NCBI GenBank assembly: GCA_009781535.1
Contig: WQXX01000024.1
Coordinates: 1-11,132 of the forward strand
Direction: 5' to 3'
DNA length: 11,132 bases
From: Coriobacteriia bacterium
GTDB taxonomy: Bacteria; Actinomycetota; Coriobacteriia; Coriobacteriales; UBA8131
This document shows, piece after piece, positions 10,839 through 11,132 of the stretch; positions within the stretch are counted from its first letter, which is position 1, and the number at the start of each line of letters is the position of its first letter. The position numbers were made by a program, and so were the translations under genes. The notes under the pieces were generated by a model. That model saw only the letters and a list, made by a program, of their open reading frames with translations. It made no database searches and was not told where the DNA came from.

Positions 10839-10928
10839 CGACGTATGTCGTCCTGAGTGAAGGGCGAAGCCCGGAGCGAGGGATCCAGTGGAAGGGTTGT
10901 TGAGTTGGCTAAGTTGTCGCCCAGAAAG
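10839..10928. repeat. 90-bp REP-like direct repeat, downstream copy
   Basis: This is the partner of 9704-9793, in the same orientation, 1135 bases further on. It carries a GGGC-GAA-GCCC hairpin (10862-10872) where the other copy has GGGC-AAA-GCCC, so the stem is kept and only the loop differs. It directly follows the CCCCAGA hairpin element. Confidence 0.92.
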
Positions 10929-10947
10929 TGTATGAATCAGTAATCGT

Positions 10948-10978
10948 AGCAAGCGTGTGTCCGACAGAAAATCTACGT
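10948..10978. repeat. 31-bp direct repeat, copy 1
   Basis: AGCAAGCGTGTGTCCGACA followed by an A-rich run and CTACGT recurs at 11043-11072, with two changes (one substitution and one deleted base). Each copy follows a larger REP-like element, suggesting that a composite block was duplicated. Confidence 0.88.
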
Positions 10979-10994
10979 GGGTGCTATCGTATCC

Positions 10995-11038
10995 TTATGT
11001 CGCCCCAGACTTGATCTGGGGTCTAGCGGGAGAATGAT
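10995..11038. repeat. REP-like hairpin element, copy 2
   Basis: The second copy of the element at the aroE stop. Here CCCCAGA and TCTGGGG are perfect 7-bp inverted arms around CTTGA, followed by TCTAGCGGGAGAATGAT. It is free of coding sequence, which shows that the element is a repeat and not simply the end of aroE. Confidence 0.9.
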
Positions 11039-11042
11039 GGGC

Positions 11043-11072
11043 AGCAAGCGTGTGTCCGACAAAAAACTACGT
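11043..11072. repeat. 31-bp direct repeat, copy 2 (30 bp)
   Basis: It matches 10948-10978 from AGCAAGCGTGTGTCCGACA to CTACGT with one substitution and one missing base. It ends 43 bases before the next start codon. Confidence 0.88.
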
Positions 11073-11115
11073 ATGTTGTTCGATGTGCACGTAGCTCGTA
11101 AGAACAGGAACAAGA

Positions 11116-11132
11116 ATGGATTACATTACAGC
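11116..11132 (+). CDS. aroC: Probable chorismate synthase, first codons only
   Basis: An ATG at 11116 with AGGAA at 11106-11110 opens a frame reading M-D-Y-I-T-A (the last codon GC- is cut by the window edge). Chorismate synthases characteristically begin M-x-Y-[LI]-T-A-G-E-S-H-G, and aroC commonly follows aroE in Gram-positive bacteria. Six residues are very little evidence, so the call depends mostly on position. The enzyme would convert EPSP to chorismate, later in the same shikimate pathway as AroE. Confidence 0.5.

Larger units (their letters stand above)
10812..11115. other. Gene-free repeat cluster between aroE and the probable aroC
   Basis: These 304 bases are almost entirely repeats in the order: end of the CCCCAGA hairpin element, 90-bp element (downstream copy), a 31-bp direct repeat, second CCCCAGA hairpin element, second copy of the 31-bp repeat (30 bp). 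No credible coding sequence is seen. AGGAA at 11106-11110 is the likely ribosome binding site of the next gene. Confidence 0.8.

Noticed and set aside
9641..11072. Insertion sequence or transposon around aroE
   Set aside because: No transposase, no terminal inverted repeats and no target duplication seen; the elements are short palindromic repeats without coding capacity.

Overview
The window is a stretch of ordinary bacterial housekeeping genes, all on the + strand. In order they are: the tail of rarA/mgsA, a DUF948-type membrane-anchored protein, an AI-2E-family (PerM-like) membrane protein, alaS, ruvX/yqgF, mltG, a YqeG-type HAD phosphatase, aroE, and the first six codons of what is probably aroC. 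This order, with rarA, DUF948 and alaS followed by ruvX, mltG and aro genes, together with the YqeG family member, points to a Gram-positive actinobacterium, most likely class Coriobacteriia. That is an inference from gene order and protein flavour, not from a marker gene. No phage, plasmid, transposase, CRISPR array, tRNA or rRNA is visible.

Layout: 1-204 is the 3' end of rarA. 205-582 is a gene-free stretch holding three structures: a 22-bp tandem array that begins inside rarA's last codons, a 9-bp inverted repeat, and a 27-bp tandem array in which every unit carries an extended -10-like motif. 583-3743 encodes two membrane proteins with long repetitive soluble tails. 3823-6723 is alaS, preceded by a good -10 box, a small hairpin and a strong ribosome binding site. 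6713-6830 is a second tandem array (17 bp), again seeded by a stop codon. 6855-9619 holds ruvX, mltG and the yqeG-like gene. 9620-11115 holds aroE embedded in REP-like palindromic repeats, including a 90-bp direct repeat on either side of the gene.

Functionally the genes cover DNA repair and recombination (RarA, RuvX), translation (AlaRS), cell-wall synthesis (MltG) and the shikimate pathway (AroE, probable AroC). They look like a conserved chromosomal cluster, not a dedicated pathway.

What stands out is the repeat load. I count nine distinct repeat systems in 11 kb. Inside genes these are: 34 in-phase hexapeptides in the DUF948 protein, a perfect 63-bp duplication in the AI-2E tail, two separate low-complexity insertions in AlaRS, and a Ser/Tyr/Arg 18-residue repeat in front of the MltG membrane segment. 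At gene ends, the stop codons of rarA, alaS and aroE all lie inside repeat units. All the repeats in coding sequence have units divisible by three and avoid the catalytic cores. The arrays that cross a stop codon have units of 22 and 17 bp. I see no convincing new enzymatic or defence system. The novelty here is in the repeat biology and in the disordered or rod-like protein extensions.
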